A DNA stretch of 64,000 bases from Achromobacter kerstersii (GCF_902859595.1 NZ_CADIJQ010000001.1:62001-126000); one strand, 5' to 3'; shown: positions 26,896 through 37,991, counted from the stretch's first letter. The notes: generated from the letters alone by a model not told the origin. Translations and numbers: made by a program.

Positions 26896-28362
26896 ATGGG
26901 CTTCGGACAAGGATTGAGCGGCTTGAACGCCGCTGCGCAGAACCTGGACGTCATCGGCAACAACATCGCCAACTCTGGCACGGTCGGCTTCAAGTCGGCG
27001 ACGGCGTCGTTCGCCGACGTGTACGCCAGCTCCCGCGTGGGCCTGGGCGTCAAAGTGGCTGCCATCAACCAGCGCTTCACGGTCGGTACCGTGCAAGGCG
27101 GCGGCGGTGAATACGACATCGCGATTGACGGCGCCAAGGGCATGTTCCGCGTGACCGACCAAAGCGGCGCGGTGATGTATTCGCGCAACGGCGAATTCCT
27201 GGTCGACAAGAACAACTTCATCGTCAACGCCCAAGGCTACCGCCTGACGGGTTACCCCCCCGGCGCCATTGGCGCGAACCCGGTGGAACTGCAATTGCCG
27301 ACCGCCAACGTGGCGCCGCTGGCAACCAGCACCGGCACGACGGTGGCCAACCTGGACGCCAACGCCAAGGTGGTGTACCTGACGGACACGGTCACGTCGC
27401 CGGCCGTCAACGGTTCGGTCTCGCTGGGCGGCACGCCCTATGAATTCACGCGCGACGCCACGGGCAACCTGGTGTGGGCGGCGGGCGCACCCCCGGCCGG
27501 CACGTACGGCACTGCCCCGAACACCGTCGTTATCGACGGCGCGGGCGCCATCACGGGCGACATCACCCAGATCCCGGGCTACGTCAACTACACCGCCGCC
27601 GTCACCGAAATCGGCCGTCCGTTTGACCCGACCGTCTCCAACAGCTACACGAACGCGTCGCCCATGACCGTGTTCGACTCCCTGGGCAACTCGCACCAGG
27701 TGATGCAGTACTTCGTCAAGCGTCCGGCGGACGCCGCCGGCAACAGCGTCTATGACGTGTACTACACGATGGACGGCCAGGCCATGGCGCCCACGACGCA
27801 GGCCGCTGGCGTTTGGGGCACCCCCCAGCAGTTCACGTTCAACAAGGCCGGCGCCATGACCAGCGCCCCGGTTGTGACGCTGAGCTTTGCAGCGCCGGGC
27901 GGCACCACGACGCCCGCCGACCCGATCAGCATCGCCATGAACTACACGGGCACCACGCAGTACGGCAGCGACTACAAACTGGTCGCCAAGCCCAACGGCT
28001 ACACGTCCGGCGAATTCAGCGGCATCAACATCGGCGGCGACGGCAGCCTGGTGGCCAGCTACACCAACGGCCAGACGCAAGTGGTCGGCAACATCGTGCT
28101 GGCTGACTTCTCGAACCTGCAAGGCCTGCAGCCGGTGGGCAACAACGCCTGGACCGAAACGGCCGCTTCCGGCCAGCCGATCCTGGGCCAGCCCGGCACC
28201 AACGGCATGTCCAAGGTGGTGGGTCAGGCGACGGAAGCGTCCAACGTGGACATGAGCAAGGAGCTGGTCAACATGATCATCGCCCAGCGCACCTACCAGG
28301 CCAACTCGCAAACCATCAAGACCCAGGACGAAATCATGCAAGTCCTGATGAACCTGAAGTAA
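26896..28362 (+). CDS. flgE: Flagellar hook protein FlgE
   Basis: Main subunit of the hook. The 488 residues start MGFGQGLSGLNAAAQNLDVI followed by GNNIANSGTVGFKS, the rod/hook signature. The C terminus has EASNVDMSKELVNMIIAQR and ANSQTIKTQDEIMQVLMNLK. The middle is the variable surface domain, rich in Ala, Thr and Gly. ATG 26896 with GAGAG upstream is chosen over the frame opening at 26842, which would add an unrelated leader. Confidence 0.97.
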   Translation: MGFGQGLSGLNAAAQNLDVIGNNIANSGTVGFKSATASFADVYASSRVGLGVKVAAINQRFTVGTVQGGGGEYDIAIDGAKGMFRVTDQSGAVMYSRNGEFLVDKNNFIVNAQGYRLTGYPPGAIGANPVELQLPTANVAPLATSTGTTVANLDANAKVVYLTDTVTSPAVNGSVSLGGTPYEFTRDATGNLVWAAGAPPAGTYGTAPNTVVIDGAGAITGDITQIPGYVNYTAAVTEIGRPFDPTVSNSYTNASPMTVFDSLGNSHQVMQYFVKRPADAAGNSVYDVYYTMDGQAMAPTTQAAGVWGTPQQFTFNKAGAMTSAPVVTLSFAAPGGTTTPADPISIAMNYTGTTQYGSDYKLVAKPNGYTSGEFSGINIGGDGSLVASYTNGQTQVVGNIVLADFSNLQGLQPVGNNAWTETAASGQPILGQPGTNGMSKVVGQATEASNVDMSKELVNMIIAQRTYQANSQTIKTQDEIMQVLMNLK

Positions 28363-28400
28363 AGCCTGACAGGCCAGCGACGACACCGACGGAATAGGCA

Positions 28401-29162
28401 ATGGACAGAATCATCTACACCGCCATGAATGGCGCAGCGCGTATCACTGAGCATCAGGCCGCGCTCTCCAACAACATGGCCAACGTGAACACGACGGGCT
28501 TTCGCGAGCAGATCGCGCTGTACCGCTCGGTTCCGGTGACGGACGGGGTGAGTCTGCCGACGCGGGTTTCGACGGTGGCGTCGACGCCTGGCAACAGCTT
28601 TGAAATGGGCAATATGCAGACGACGGGCCGCGACCTGGACGTGGCGTTGTCCAGCGAAAACGGCTGGATCGCCGTGCAGACCCCGCAAGGCGAGGCCTAC
28701 ACGCGCGGCGGCAGCCTGCAAGTGGGCATCAACGGCCTGCTGCAAACGTCGCTGGGCCAGCCCGTGCTGTCAGACCAGGGCGGCCCGATCGACGTGCCTG
28801 ACCAGGCCGCGCTGACGATTACGTCGGACGGCACGATCACCGCCATCGGCGCCGGCGACGGCCCGAACAATATTCTGAACCTGGGCCGCATCAAGCTGGC
28901 CAACCCGAACAACGCGCAGCTGGTGCATGGCGACGACGGCGTGTTCCGCCTGGCGCCCGTGAACGGCCAGCCCGCGCCGCCCGCGCCTGCTGACCCGAGC
29001 CTGCGCGTCTTGTCCGGCGTGCTGGAAGGCAGCAACACCAATCCGATGAAGGCGATGGTGGGCATGATCGAAAACGCTCGCCGTTTCGAGCAGCAGATGC
29101 AGGTGATCCAGCAGTCGGACCGCAACGCCGAACGCGCCAACGGGCTGTTGTCCGTTAGCTGA
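28401..29162 (+). CDS. flgF: Rod protein FlgF
   Basis: Proximal rod subunit of 253 residues: MDRIIYTAMNGAARITEHQA, then ALSNNMANVNTTGFREQ. The FlgE/F/G-like central domain contains GRDLDVALSSENGWIAVQTP, and the C-terminal segment is SNTNPMKAMVGMIENARRFE. It lies between flgE and flgG, with a 38-bp gap before it. Confidence 0.96.
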   Translation: MDRIIYTAMNGAARITEHQAALSNNMANVNTTGFREQIALYRSVPVTDGVSLPTRVSTVASTPGNSFEMGNMQTTGRDLDVALSSENGWIAVQTPQGEAYTRGGSLQVGINGLLQTSLGQPVLSDQGGPIDVPDQAALTITSDGTITAIGAGDGPNNILNLGRIKLANPNNAQLVHGDDGVFRLAPVNGQPAPPAPADPSLRVLSGVLEGSNTNPMKAMVGMIENARRFEQQMQVIQQSDRNAERANGLLSVS

Positions 29163-29225
29163 TTCAGCCGCTGATTCAAACATTTTTCGCGCGCGGCCCA
29201 GCCGCGGCACCAGGAGTTTTTCATC

Positions 29226-30011
29226 ATGATGCGTTCGTTGTGGATTGCCAAAACCGGCCTGGAAGGTCAACAGACCTCCATGGACGTGATCTCCAATAAC
29301 TTGGCCAACGTCTCCACCAACGGGTTCAAGCGCGGCCGCGCCGTGTTTCAGGACCTGATGTACCAGACGCTGCGCCAGCCCGGCGCCCAAGTCGGCGATG
29401 CGACGCAACTGCCGTCCGGCCTGCAATTGGGTACGGGCGCGCGCGTGGCCGCCACCGAGCGCATCCACACCGAAGGCAACCTGAACAACACCGGTGGCGA
29501 AATGGATATCGCCATCAACGGACGCGGCTTCCTGCAGGTCGAGCTGCCCGATGGCACCCAGGGCTACACCCGTGACGGCGCGCTGCAACGCGACCAGAAC
29601 GGCCAGCTGACCACCGTCAGCGGCTACGTGATCCAGCCGCCGATGAACGTGCCGGACAACGCCTTGTCGATCTCGATCGGCAAGGACGGCATCGTGTCGG
29701 TGACGCAACCTGGCGCCGCGGGCGTGAACGTGCAGATCGGCCAATTGCAGATCGCCACCTTCATCAACCCGACCGGCCTGCAAAGCATCGGCGAAAACCT
29801 GTATCTGGAAACCGACGCGTCGGGTCCGGCCAACCTGCTGCAACCGGGCGTGGACGGTGCGGGTTCGATCATGCAGAACTACGTAGAAACCTCGAACGTG
29901 AACGTCGCTGAAGAACTGGTCAACATGATCACGACCCAGCGCGCTTATGAAATGAACAGCAAGGCCGTCAAGACGTCCGACGAGATGCTGGCCCGCCTGT
30001 CCCAACTGTGA
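29226..30011 (+). CDS. flgG: Distal rod protein FlgG
   Basis: Subunit of the distal rod that crosses the peptidoglycan. The 261 residues are the exact family size, with [40 protein letters not shown], and C-terminal [24 protein letters not shown] lies nine bases before the first of two consecutive ATGs. The stop overlaps the flgH start. Confidence 0.97.
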   Translation: MMRSLWIAKTGLEGQQTSMDVISNNLANVSTNGFKRGRAVFQDLMYQTLRQPGAQVGDATQLPSGLQLGTGARVAATERIHTEGNLNNTGGEMDIAINGRGFLQVELPDGTQGYTRDGALQRDQNGQLTTVSGYVIQPPMNVPDNALSISIGKDGIVSVTQPGAAGVNVQIGQLQIATFINPTGLQSIGENLYLETDASGPANLLQPGVDGAGSIMQNYVETSNVNVAEELVNMITTQRAYEMNSKAVKTSDEMLARLSQL

Positions 30012-30700
30012 TGCCCATGTCTGTCCTGCGTCTGGTTTTGTCTGCGGCGCTGGCTTTGCTGGCGGCCGGTTGCGCCATGATCCCGCCCGAGCCCATCGTG
30101 ACCGGGCCGACGACGGCCGCACCGCCGCCGCCGCCGATGCCCATGGCGCAGCCCACGGGTTCGATCTATCAGCCCACGACTTACGGCAACTATCCGTTGT
30201 TCGAAGACCGCCGGCCGCGCAATGTGGGCGACATCGTCACCATCGTGCTGAACGAGCGCACCAACGCGTCCAAGAACGTCGCCACGAATACGAATCGCAC
30301 CGGTTCGACCAACCTGGGCATTGCTGCCGCGCCGTCGTTCATGAACAGCTGGGCGAACGCGAATCTGAATACCGAGGCAACGGGCGGCAACGTCTCGCAG
30401 GGCAAGGGCGACAGCACCGCCAACAACGCCTTCACCGGCACCATCACCACCACGGTGGTCGGCGTAATGTCCAACGGCAACCTGCAAGTGGCCGGCGAAA
30501 AGCAGATCGCCATCAACCGCGGCAGTGAGTACGTTCGCTTTGCCGGGGTGGTTGATCCGCGCTCCATTACTGGCACGAATACCGTGTCGTCCACGCAAGT
30601 GGCCGACGCCCGCATCGAATACCGCAGCAAGGGCGTCATGGACGAAGTCCAGACCATGGGCTGGCTGCAACGCTTCTTCCTGATCGCATCGCCGTTCTGA
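30011..30700 (+). CDS. flgH: L-ring lipoprotein FlgH
   Basis: Outer-membrane L-ring subunit. A lipoprotein signal with lipobox LAAGC places the acylated cysteine at residue 21 of the 229-residue protein. Family motifs are [20 protein letters not shown], then [20 protein letters not shown] and [13 protein letters not shown] 30011 overlaps the flgG stop by one base (TGATG); a GTG at 30008 is the alternative. Confidence 0.96.
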   Translation: MPMSVLRLVLSAALALLAAGCAMIPPEPIVTGPTTAAPPPPPMPMAQPTGSIYQPTTYGNYPLFEDRRPRNVGDIVTIVLNERTNASKNVATNTNRTGSTNLGIAAAPSFMNSWANANLNTEATGGNVSQGKGDSTANNAFTGTITTTVVGVMSNGNLQVAGEKQIAINRGSEYVRFAGVVDPRSITGTNTVSSTQVADARIEYRSKGVMDEVQTMGWLQRFFLIASPF

Positions 30701-30702
30701 CC

Positions 30703-31839
30703 ATGACACAACCGACTCCGATATCCGCCTTGCTGTCCTTGTTCGCCCGTGTCTGCGTGGCGGTCGGGCTGGTGGCCGGCGCCGGCGCTGCACAGGCCGA
30801 GCGGCTCAAGGACCTGGCCACGATCCAGGGCGTGCGGGGCAACCAGCTGATCGGCTACGGTCTGGTCGTGGGGCTGGATGGCAGCGGCGACCAGGTTCGC
30901 CAGACGCCGTTCACGCAGCAAAGCCTGACCAACATGCTGTCGCAGTTGGGCATTACGGTGCCTGCCGGCAGCAACATGCAGTTGAAGAACGTGGCGGCCG
31001 TGATGGTCACCACCACCTTGCCGGCGTTTGCCCGGCCCGGCCAGACGCTGGACGTGGTGGTGTCGTCGATGGGTAACGCCAAAAGCCTGCGCGGCGGCAC
31101 CTTGCTGATGACGCCGCTCAAGGGCGCCGACAGCCAGGTCTACGCCATCGCCCAGGGCAACATCCTGGTGGGCGGCGCAGGCGCATCCGCCGGCGGCTCC
31201 AGCGTGCAGATCAACCAATTGAACGGCGGCCGCATCAGCGCGGGCGCCATCGTCGAGCGCGGCGTGCCCACCACGTTCTCGCGCGACGGCTACATTCATG
31301 TCGAGCTGAACAACACCGACTTCGGCACGGCGCAGAACGTGGCGTCGGCGCTGAACAAGAAGTTCGGCCAAGGCACGGCCACGGCGCTGGACGGCCGCGT
31401 CGTGCAAGTGCGCACGCCGATGGAACAGGCGTCGCAGGCGCGCTTTTTGTCGCAGGTGGAAGACATGCAGGTGGCGCGCGCGCCCACGGTCGCGAAGGTC
31501 ATCATCAATGCGCGTACCGGCTCGGTCGTCATGAACCGCAACGTCATGATCGAAGAGGCGGCCGTGGCGCACGGCAACCTGTCGGTCATCATCAACCGCC
31601 AGAACCAGGTGTCGCAACCGGACACGCCGTTCACGGAAGGCCAGACGGTGGTGGTGCCCAATACCCAGATCGAAGTGCGCCAGGACAACGGATCGCTGCA
31701 ACGCGTGAGCACCAGCGCCAACCTGGCTGACGTGGTCAAGGGCCTGAACGCCTTGGGCGCTACGCCGCAAGACCTGCTGGCTATCTTGCAGGCCATGAAA
31801 ACCGCCGGCGCCTTGCGCGCCGAACTGGAAATCATCTGA
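30703..31839 (+). CDS. flgI: P-ring protein FlgI
   Basis: Periplasmic P-ring subunit, 378 residues. The signal peptide ends at about residue 32 (AAQA before [20 protein letters not shown]). Family motifs include [39 protein letters not shown] and a C-terminal [20 protein letters not shown]. It begins 2 bp after flgH. Confidence 0.97.
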   Translation: MTQPTPISALLSLFARVCVAVGLVAGAGAAQAERLKDLATIQGVRGNQLIGYGLVVGLDGSGDQVRQTPFTQQSLTNMLSQLGITVPAGSNMQLKNVAAVMVTTTLPAFARPGQTLDVVVSSMGNAKSLRGGTLLMTPLKGADSQVYAIAQGNILVGGAGASAGGSSVQINQLNGGRISAGAIVERGVPTTFSRDGYIHVELNNTDFGTAQNVASALNKKFGQGTATALDGRVVQVRTPMEQASQARFLSQVEDMQVARAPTVAKVIINARTGSVVMNRNVMIEEAAVAHGNLSVIINRQNQVSQPDTPFTEGQTVVVPNTQIEVRQDNGSLQRVSTSANLADVVKGLNALGATPQDLLAILQAMKTAGALRAELEII

Positions 31840-31844
31840 CGGCC

Positions 31845-32822
31845 ATGGCAATTACTCAAGATGCGGCCCGGGGCGCAGCCCGCCAGGATTCGGTGTTTGA
31901 CATGGGCCGCTTGTCGGACCTGAAGCGCGACGTCAAGAAAGACCCGGAAGGCACCGACCAGCAAAAGCAGGTGGCCAAGCAGTTCGAAGCCCTGTTCCTG
32001 CAAATGATGGTCAAGCGCATGCGCGAGGCGACGCCCAAAGAAGGGCTGTTCGACTCGCAGCAGACGCAGATGCTGCAATCCATGGCGGATGAGCAATTGG
32101 CGCTGCACCTGGCCACGCCGGGGATTGGGCTGTCGCAGTCCATCCTGGCGCAGATGCAGCAAGGCAAGCCCGCCGACGTGTCGGACGATGCGGTGAAGGC
32201 CATCGGGCAGGGCGCCGATCTGGATTTCCGCACTGGCGGCTCCCGTGAAGTGTCGGCGCTGCTGAACGTGATGCGCAACAACCGCGCCAGCGACCGCGCC
32301 TTGGCCGCGGCCGAAGGCGCACCCGAACACGTCGTGGATTTCGTGTCGAAGATGTCGCGCGCGGCCAATCTGGCGTCGCAGCAAAGCGGCGTGCCGGCGC
32401 GTCTGATCATGGGCCAGGCGGCGCTCGAATCCGGCTGGGGCCAGCGCGAAATCAAGCATTCCGACGGCAGCACCAGCTACAACCTGTTCGGTATCAAGGC
32501 GGGCGGCAGCTGGAAGGGCAAGGTCGTCAACGTGATGACCACCGAATACGAAGACGGTGTGGCGAAAAAGGTGACGCAACCTTTCCGCGCTTACGCCTCT
32601 TATGAGGAATCGTTTGCGGACTACGCCCGTTTGATCGGCAACAGCCCGCGCTACGAAGCCGTGACGCAGGCCCGCAACGAAATCGACGCGGCACGAAAGA
32701 TCCAGGACGCGGGCTACGCGACCGACCCCCGCTATGCGCAAAAACTGATTGGCATCATGGGCCAGTTGCGCGGGGCGGCGACCAGCGTAGAAAAATCTCG
32801 CCAGATCTTGGAAGGACTCTAA
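31845..32822 (+). CDS. flgJ: Rod-cap / peptidoglycan hydrolase FlgJ
   Basis: Bifunctional rod-assembly protein. The N-terminal rod-capping half (about 1-105) includes AKQFEALFLQMMVKRMREAT. The C-terminal glucosaminidase domain (about 165-325) includes SGVPARLIMGQAALESGWGQ, with probable catalytic Glu195, and STSYNLFGIKAGGSWKGKVV. It opens a hole in the cell wall for the rod. It is the last gene of the flgB operon; its TAA stop overlaps the flgK sigma-28 promoter. Confidence 0.96.
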   Translation: MAITQDAARGAARQDSVFDMGRLSDLKRDVKKDPEGTDQQKQVAKQFEALFLQMMVKRMREATPKEGLFDSQQTQMLQSMADEQLALHLATPGIGLSQSILAQMQQGKPADVSDDAVKAIGQGADLDFRTGGSREVSALLNVMRNNRASDRALAAAEGAPEHVVDFVSKMSRAANLASQQSGVPARLIMGQAALESGWGQREIKHSDGSTSYNLFGIKAGGSWKGKVVNVMTTEYEDGVAKKVTQPFRAYASYEESFADYARLIGNSPRYEAVTQARNEIDAARKIQDAGYATDPRYAQKLIGIMGQLRGAATSVEKSRQILEGL

Positions 32823-32846
32823 ATTTCGAGGATCTCCTGCCGTAAA
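32820..32846 (+). promoter_or_regulatory. Sigma-28 promoter of flgKL
   Basis: TAAATTTC-N11-GCCGTAAA has exact spacing and good -35 and -10 matches. The -35 element begins within the stop codon of flgJ, 50 bp before flgK, allowing flgKL to be expressed late apart from the flgB operon. Confidence 0.83.
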
Positions 32847-32895
32847 CGGAGTATCCAGGAATAACAGCTGTGGCTACATACAGGGCAATGTCAGC

Positions 32896-34569
32896 ATGAA
32901 TTTGTATAAAACGGCGCTAGGTGGGTTGAATGCTGCCCAGGCAGGCTTGGCAACGACCAGCCACAACATCAACAATGCCACCACGGTCGGCTATAACCGC
33001 CAACGCGTGATGACGTCCACCGCGGGCGCCCAGGCAACCAGCAACGGCTACATCGGCCGCGGCGTTCAGGTTGACACGGTCACGCGCAGCTACGACAGCT
33101 TCTTGTACAAGCAGCTGGTCGGCGCGCAGGGCAGCGGTGCTCAGCTTCAAGCCCAGTTTGACCAGGTCTCGCAGGTGAACAACCTGTTTGCAGACCGCAC
33201 AGTTGGCATTGCCCCGGGGCTGACGAATTTCTTCTCGAGCATGAACGCGGTGGCAAGCGCGCCGGCAGATCCGGCCGCTCGCCAGGATTTGCTGGGCAAA
33301 GCGAACAGCCTGGCCACCCAGATCCGTTCGACCTATGCCGAAATGCAAAAGCAGCGTGAAGGGCTGAACACCCAGATCACGACGACGGTGGAGCAGGTCA
33401 ACAGCTACCTGACCCGCATCGACGATCTGAACACGCAGATCTCGCTCGCCTCCGGCAAGGCCGGCGGCAGCCCCCCGAACGACTTGCTCGACCAGCGCGA
33501 TCAAGCCGTCATGGAACTGAACCAGCTCGTGGGCATCACGACCTACGAGCAAGGTGACAAGATCAATATTTCGCTGGCCAAGGGCGGCCAGTCGCTGTTG
33601 TCGGGCAACACGATCTATCCGCTGCAAGCCGTGCCGTCGTCCTCGGACGCGAGCCGTACCGTGCTGGCCTACACCTTGCCTGCCGGTTCGGGCAAGACCG
33701 TCGCCGTGGAGCTGAACGACACGGAAGTCACTGGCGGCAAGCTAGGCGGCCTGCTGCAATTCCGCGCGGAATCGCTGGACGTCATGCAGAGCCAGCTGGG
33801 CCAGATGGCCGTTGGCTTGGCGATGTCTTTCAACGAGCAGCACAAGCAGGGTCTGGACCAGAACGGCAATCCGGGCACCGATTTCTTCGGTATTTCTTCT
33901 CCCGAAGCCGTGCCGAACACACAGAACAAGAGCAACGCGCAGATTACTGGCGAATTCACGAACCTGGCCAACATCAACGCCAAGGAATACGAGATTTCGT
34001 TCGACGGCACGAATTATCAGGTCGTGCGCATGCCGGGCGGTACGCAGGTCTACAACGGCCCCGCCACGGGCACGCCGCCGAACGCCACCCTGAACATGGA
34101 AAGCGAGATGGGCGTGACGTTGACGATCAACGCCCCGCCCCAGGCAGGCGACAAGTGGGCGCTGGCGCCCACGCGCAACGCGGCACGTGACATTGAAGTG
34201 CTGATCACCGATCCCGAAAAGATCGCCGCCGCCGACGCCGCAGGCGGTGACGCCAACGGCAAGAACGCCCTGAAGCTCGCGCAACTGCAAACTGCCAAGG
34301 TCCTGGGCCACGGCACGATGAGCACCACCGACATGTTCGCGCAGGTCGTGAACACGGTAGGCGTTCAGACGGCGCAGGCCAAATCGGCTGCTACCGCACA
34401 GGCCAACCTGATCAAGCAGACCACGTCCGCGCAACAGTCCGTGTCGGGCGTCAACCTGAACGAAGAGTACGTGAGCCTGTCGCTGTACCAAGAGCAGTAT
34501 CAGGCCAGCGCCCGCATTATCGATGTGGCCAGCACGATTTTCGACACGCTGTTGGGTCTGCGTAGCTGA
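32896..34569 (+). CDS. flgK: Hook-filament junction protein FlgK
   Basis: First junction protein (HAP1) between hook and filament, exported with FlgN. The 557 residues start MNLYKTALGGLNAAQAGLAT followed by TSHNINNATTVGYNRQRV. The C terminus has SGVNLNEEYVSLSLYQEQYQ and ASARIIDVASTIFDTLLGLR. A sigma-28 promoter precedes it; flgL follows after 47 bp. Confidence 0.97.
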   Translation: MNLYKTALGGLNAAQAGLATTSHNINNATTVGYNRQRVMTSTAGAQATSNGYIGRGVQVDTVTRSYDSFLYKQLVGAQGSGAQLQAQFDQVSQVNNLFADRTVGIAPGLTNFFSSMNAVASAPADPAARQDLLGKANSLATQIRSTYAEMQKQREGLNTQITTTVEQVNSYLTRIDDLNTQISLASGKAGGSPPNDLLDQRDQAVMELNQLVGITTYEQGDKINISLAKGGQSLLSGNTIYPLQAVPSSSDASRTVLAYTLPAGSGKTVAVELNDTEVTGGKLGGLLQFRAESLDVMQSQLGQMAVGLAMSFNEQHKQGLDQNGNPGTDFFGISSPEAVPNTQNKSNAQITGEFTNLANINAKEYEISFDGTNYQVVRMPGGTQVYNGPATGTPPNATLNMESEMGVTLTINAPPQAGDKWALAPTRNAARDIEVLITDPEKIAAADAAGGDANGKNALKLAQLQTAKVLGHGTMSTTDMFAQVVNTVGVQTAQAKSAATAQANLIKQTTSAQQSVSGVNLNEEYVSLSLYQEQYQASARIIDVASTIFDTLLGLRS

Positions 34570-34616
34570 TTTGAGCGTTGAACTGTGATTACTAAAAAGA
34601 ATTTCGGAGTTGCACC

Positions 34617-35861
34617 ATGCGCCTGAGCACCACGATGATGTACACGAACGGCCTGAGCGGCGTTCTCGCTCAGGAATCCGACATGAACCGCCTGGTAGAA
34701 CAGATCGGCAGCGGCCGTAAGTTCTTGACGCCGGCGGATGATCCCTTGTCGGCGGCCTTATCCATTGGCGTGGCCCAGACGCAAAGCATCAATTCGACGT
34801 ACGCCTCGAACCGTGCGACCGCCAATACGAATCTTGGCCAGGAAAGCAATACGCTGGACGCGGTCAAGAATGTGCTGCAGGACGCGCGTACCCGGGTGGT
34901 GCAGGCGGGCGGCGTGCTCTCCGATAGCGATCGCCAAAGCTTGTCCACCGCGCTGAAAAGCACGCGTGAAGCGTTGCTGGGTTTGGCCAATACGACTGAT
35001 GGCAGCGGTCAGTACCTGTTTTCGGGTAACGACGGCAGCGTGGCGCCTTACTCCAAGGACGCCAGCGGCAATATTCAATACAGCGGTTCGGTCGGCGAGC
35101 GCACCATTCAAGTAGATCAGAGCCGTCAATTGTCCACCAGCGATCTGGGTGTCGACGTCTTCGGCCGCGCCAATCCGGGCTCGCAAGCCTATGTGGCATC
35201 CACGCCCGCCACCAACACCGGCACCGCGCAGTTCGGCTCCGTGTCTGTGACGCCGGGCGCTGCCAATCAGGGCAAGAATTTCAGCGTGACGTTCGAGGCC
35301 GACGCCTCCGGCGCCATGGGTTTTCGCGTGACCACGACTGACGCCAATGGCGGCAACCCCGTGACCGTGCCGGACCCGTCCCAGCCCGCGACGCCTTACG
35401 CCGATGGCACCGCCATCGACTTTGGCGGCGTTTCGGTGGTGATCACCGGTGCGCCCAAAGCCAATGACACGATCAACGTCGAGAGCGTGCAGTCCGCAGA
35501 TATGGACGTGTTCTCCACGCTGGACGACCTCATCTCTGCCTTGGACGCTCCCAGCAATGGGGACCCTGTCGCAACGGCCCGCGTGACCAACGCCCTGGCG
35601 ACCGCGAACAAGAAGTTGTCGAACAGCTATGACAACGTCCTGACCGTGAACGCATCGGTTGGCGCCCGGATGAATGAGCTGGAAGCGCTGGACGCGACCG
35701 GCACGAAAAAGGGCCTGACGTACGCCAAGTCGCTGTCCGATCTGGAAGACCTGGATTACTACTCGGGCGCCAGCCAGCTCGCCTTGCGCCAAGTGGCGCT
35801 GGCTGCGGCATCGTCGGCTTTCATGACCATTCAGGGATCAAGTTTGTTCAGCCGCAAATAA
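34617..35861 (+). CDS. flgL: Hook-filament junction protein FlgL
   Basis: Second junction protein (HAP3), structurally flagellin-like. The 414 residues have the N-terminal RLSTTMMYTNGLSGVLAQES, IGSGRKFLTPADDPLSAA, and a C-terminal LSDLEDLDYYSGASQLALRQ helix. The length exceeds the roughly 300 residues of enteric FlgL through a larger central domain (about 160-290). It is co-transcribed with flgK. Confidence 0.95.
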   Translation: MRLSTTMMYTNGLSGVLAQESDMNRLVEQIGSGRKFLTPADDPLSAALSIGVAQTQSINSTYASNRATANTNLGQESNTLDAVKNVLQDARTRVVQAGGVLSDSDRQSLSTALKSTREALLGLANTTDGSGQYLFSGNDGSVAPYSKDASGNIQYSGSVGERTIQVDQSRQLSTSDLGVDVFGRANPGSQAYVASTPATNTGTAQFGSVSVTPGAANQGKNFSVTFEADASGAMGFRVTTTDANGGNPVTVPDPSQPATPYADGTAIDFGGVSVVITGAPKANDTINVESVQSADMDVFSTLDDLISALDAPSNGDPVATARVTNALATANKKLSNSYDNVLTVNASVGARMNELEALDATGTKKGLTYAKSLSDLEDLDYYSGASQLALRQVALAAASSAFMTIQGSSLFSRK

Positions 35862-35903
35862 TGCGGCAGTAGCCCTGTAGGCGCCCTTGGGGCGTAGCGA
35901 TTT

Positions 35904-35937
35904 GCGGACGCTGCTGGCCTTGGGCCGGGGCGTCCGT
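35904..35937 (+). terminator. Possible hairpin after flgL
   Basis: CGGACGC / GCGTCCG with an internal CTGGCC / GGGCCGG forms a long GC-rich stem about 45 bp after flgL. No T run follows, so a terminator function is uncertain. Confidence 0.3.
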
Positions 35938-35993
35938 GGTTGCGTGCAGGGTAGGAAATAGTCGTTTCTCGTGGCCTAACGCTCGGATATTTC

Positions 35994-37991
35994 ATGCTTG
36001 TCAATTTGAAAGTTCGCACCTGTATCGTTCTGGTGCTGTTGCTCTTCACGAGCGCCATGTTCATTTCGAACGGCGTGGCGTGGATGGGGTTGAATTCCAG
36101 CAATGAAAAGCTGGAACGGGTCAACGACGCCTACTCGAACCAAGGCACCCAGCTGAACCGCGCGTATGCCGCGTTTCTGCGCGGCCGGCTGTTGCTGGCG
36201 ACGTCGTTGATGGATATGCAGCAGGGCAAGACGGAGCAAGCAAACGCCCAGGCCAAGCGCGCTGAGACGCTGATGCAAGAAGGCAGGCAGTCGCTGGACG
36301 CCTTCCGCAAAGCGCCGCGCATGGCGGGTTCCGAAGCCGCCGTGGCCAAGCTGGAAGCGGGCTACAAACAGTTCGACGACGTGTACAAGCGCCAGGCCGC
36401 CGCGTTGTCCAGCATGGCGATCCAGGAATACCTGGATCTTAACGATTCCGGCAGCAAGGCCAATACCGAGTTCCGCGAAGGCGTCAACGGCGTACTGCAA
36501 TTCCTGGACACGCGCACGGACGAACTGGTCGTGCAAGCCGAAACGGATCACCGGATCTCGCGCACGGTCACCCTTGCCATGCTGGCGATTGCGCTGGTGC
36601 TGGCGTTGGGTTGCTGGTTGTTCATCAACCGCACCGTGCTGCGTCCGCTGCATCAGGCGGGCGATCACTTCGACAAGATTTCGGGCGGTGACTTTACCGG
36701 CCGCATCGAGGTGCGCAGCACCAACGAAATCGGTCAGCTGTTTGGCGCGATTAAGCGCATGCAGGAAAGCCTGACGCGTACCGTGGCAACGGTGCGCCGG
36801 GGTGTGGACGAAATCAATGTAGGCGCGCGCGAAATCTCCGCGGGCAACACGGACCTGTCCAGCCGTACTGAACAGCAAGCGGCGTCCCTTGAGGAAACCG
36901 CAGCGTCGATGGAACAACTGGCGTCCACCGTGAAGCAGAACGCCGACAACGCGCGCCAGGCCAATCAGTTGGCAGCGAGTGCGTCGGACGTGGCCGAGCG
37001 CGGCGGTTCGGCGGTGTCGGAAGTGGTCAGCACGATGCAAGGCATTTCGGCCAGCTCGCGCAAGATTTCCGAAATCGTTTCCGTCATTGACGGTATCGCT
37101 TTCCAGACGAACATCCTGGCGCTGAACGCGGCCGTGGAAGCGGCGCGTGCGGGCGAGCAGGGCAAGGGCTTTGCGGTGGTGGCGGGCGAAGTGCGTTCGC
37201 TGGCGCAACGCAGCGCGCAAGCCGCCAAGGAAATCAAGGGTTTGATCGAAGACTCGGTGACCAAGGTGGGCGCGGGTTCGCAGCAGGTGGAACGTGCGGG
37301 CGCGACGATGCAAGAGATCGTTGCGTCGGTCAAGCGCGTCACCGACATCATGGGCGAAATCTCGGCCGCGTCCGAAGAGCAGTCCAGCGGTATCGATCAA
37401 GTGAACCGTGCCGTGTCGCAGATGGACGAAGTGACGCAGCAGAACGCGGCGCTGGTGGAAGAAGCGGCCGCCGCCGCCGGTTCGTTGCAAGAGCAGGCGC
37501 AACGTCTGGCCGAAGCCGTGTCCGTGTTCAAGATCAACGCCGGCGAAGTGATTGAAGTGCCCGCCCACCAGTTGGCGCAGCAACGCAGTGCACCGCGCGT
37601 GCAGGCAGCGCAGGCCGCCGCCCCGAGAGCGCAGGCCACCGCCCCGAGAGCACCGGTGGCGCAGCTGAGCAAGCCTGGCCACCGATCGGCGAATGCCGCC
37701 GCGCATGCCCCCGTGAACAAACCCGAGGCGCCCGCACAAGAATCGCAGCTGGAGCAGGAATCGCAGTCGGCGCCTGACGCGGGCGACGCGCCTGCGGCGC
37801 CGAAGCCGGCGCCCGCCGCCGCGCCGCGCAAGACGCAGGTAGCGCGTCCCAAACCCGCAGCAACGGCGGCTACCGTGGTGCGACCGTTGCGCCGTCCCGC
37901 GACCCGGGCGGATGCCGCGGGTGCGCCGCCGGCACCTTCCGCCTCCAGCCGCCGTGCGCCGCCAGCGGACGACGATTGGGAGTCTTTCTGA
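35994..37991 (+). CDS. Methyl-accepting chemotaxis protein with C-terminal CheR-docking peptide
   Basis: Transmembrane receptor of 665 residues: membrane helix about 8-30 ([15 protein letters not shown]), a helical periplasmic sensor, second membrane helix about 193-212, HAMP, and a signalling domain nearly identical to the receptors at 10359, 38100 and 40589. The sensor resembles the four-helix Tar/Tsr type; the ligand is unknown. After the signalling domain comes a tail of about 140 Ala/Pro/Gln-rich residues ending DDDWESF, which resembles the NWETF tether of enteric high-abundance receptors. No clear sigma-28 promoter was found in the 132 bp upstream. Confidence 0.94.
   Translation: MLVNLKVRTCIVLVLLLFTSAMFISNGVAWMGLNSSNEKLERVNDAYSNQGTQLNRAYAAFLRGRLLLATSLMDMQQGKTEQANAQAKRAETLMQEGRQSLDAFRKAPRMAGSEAAVAKLEAGYKQFDDVYKRQAAALSSMAIQEYLDLNDSGSKANTEFREGVNGVLQFLDTRTDELVVQAETDHRISRTVTLAMLAIALVLALGCWLFINRTVLRPLHQAGDHFDKISGGDFTGRIEVRSTNEIGQLFGAIKRMQESLTRTVATVRRGVDEINVGAREISAGNTDLSSRTEQQAASLEETAASMEQLASTVKQNADNARQANQLAASASDVAERGGSAVSEVVSTMQGISASSRKISEIVSVIDGIAFQTNILALNAAVEAARAGEQGKGFAVVAGEVRSLAQRSAQAAKEIKGLIEDSVTKVGAGSQQVERAGATMQEIVASVKRVTDIMGEISAASEEQSSGIDQVNRAVSQMDEVTQQNAALVEEAAAAAGSLQEQAQRLAEAVSVFKINAGEVIEVPAHQLAQQRSAPRVQAAQAAAPRAQATAPRAPVAQLSKPGHRSANAAAHAPVNKPEAPAQESQLEQESQSAPDAGDAPAAPKPAPAAAPRKTQVARPKPAATAATVVRPLRRPATRADAAGAPPAPSASSRRAPPADDDWESF
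36753..37568 (+). repeat. 816-bp receptor signalling-domain repeat, copy 2
   Basis: Same length and no indel relative to copies 1, 3 and 4. Closest by eye to copy 3, sharing many synonymous choices such as the AATCAGTTGGCAGCGAGTGC stretch. Confidence 0.88.
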
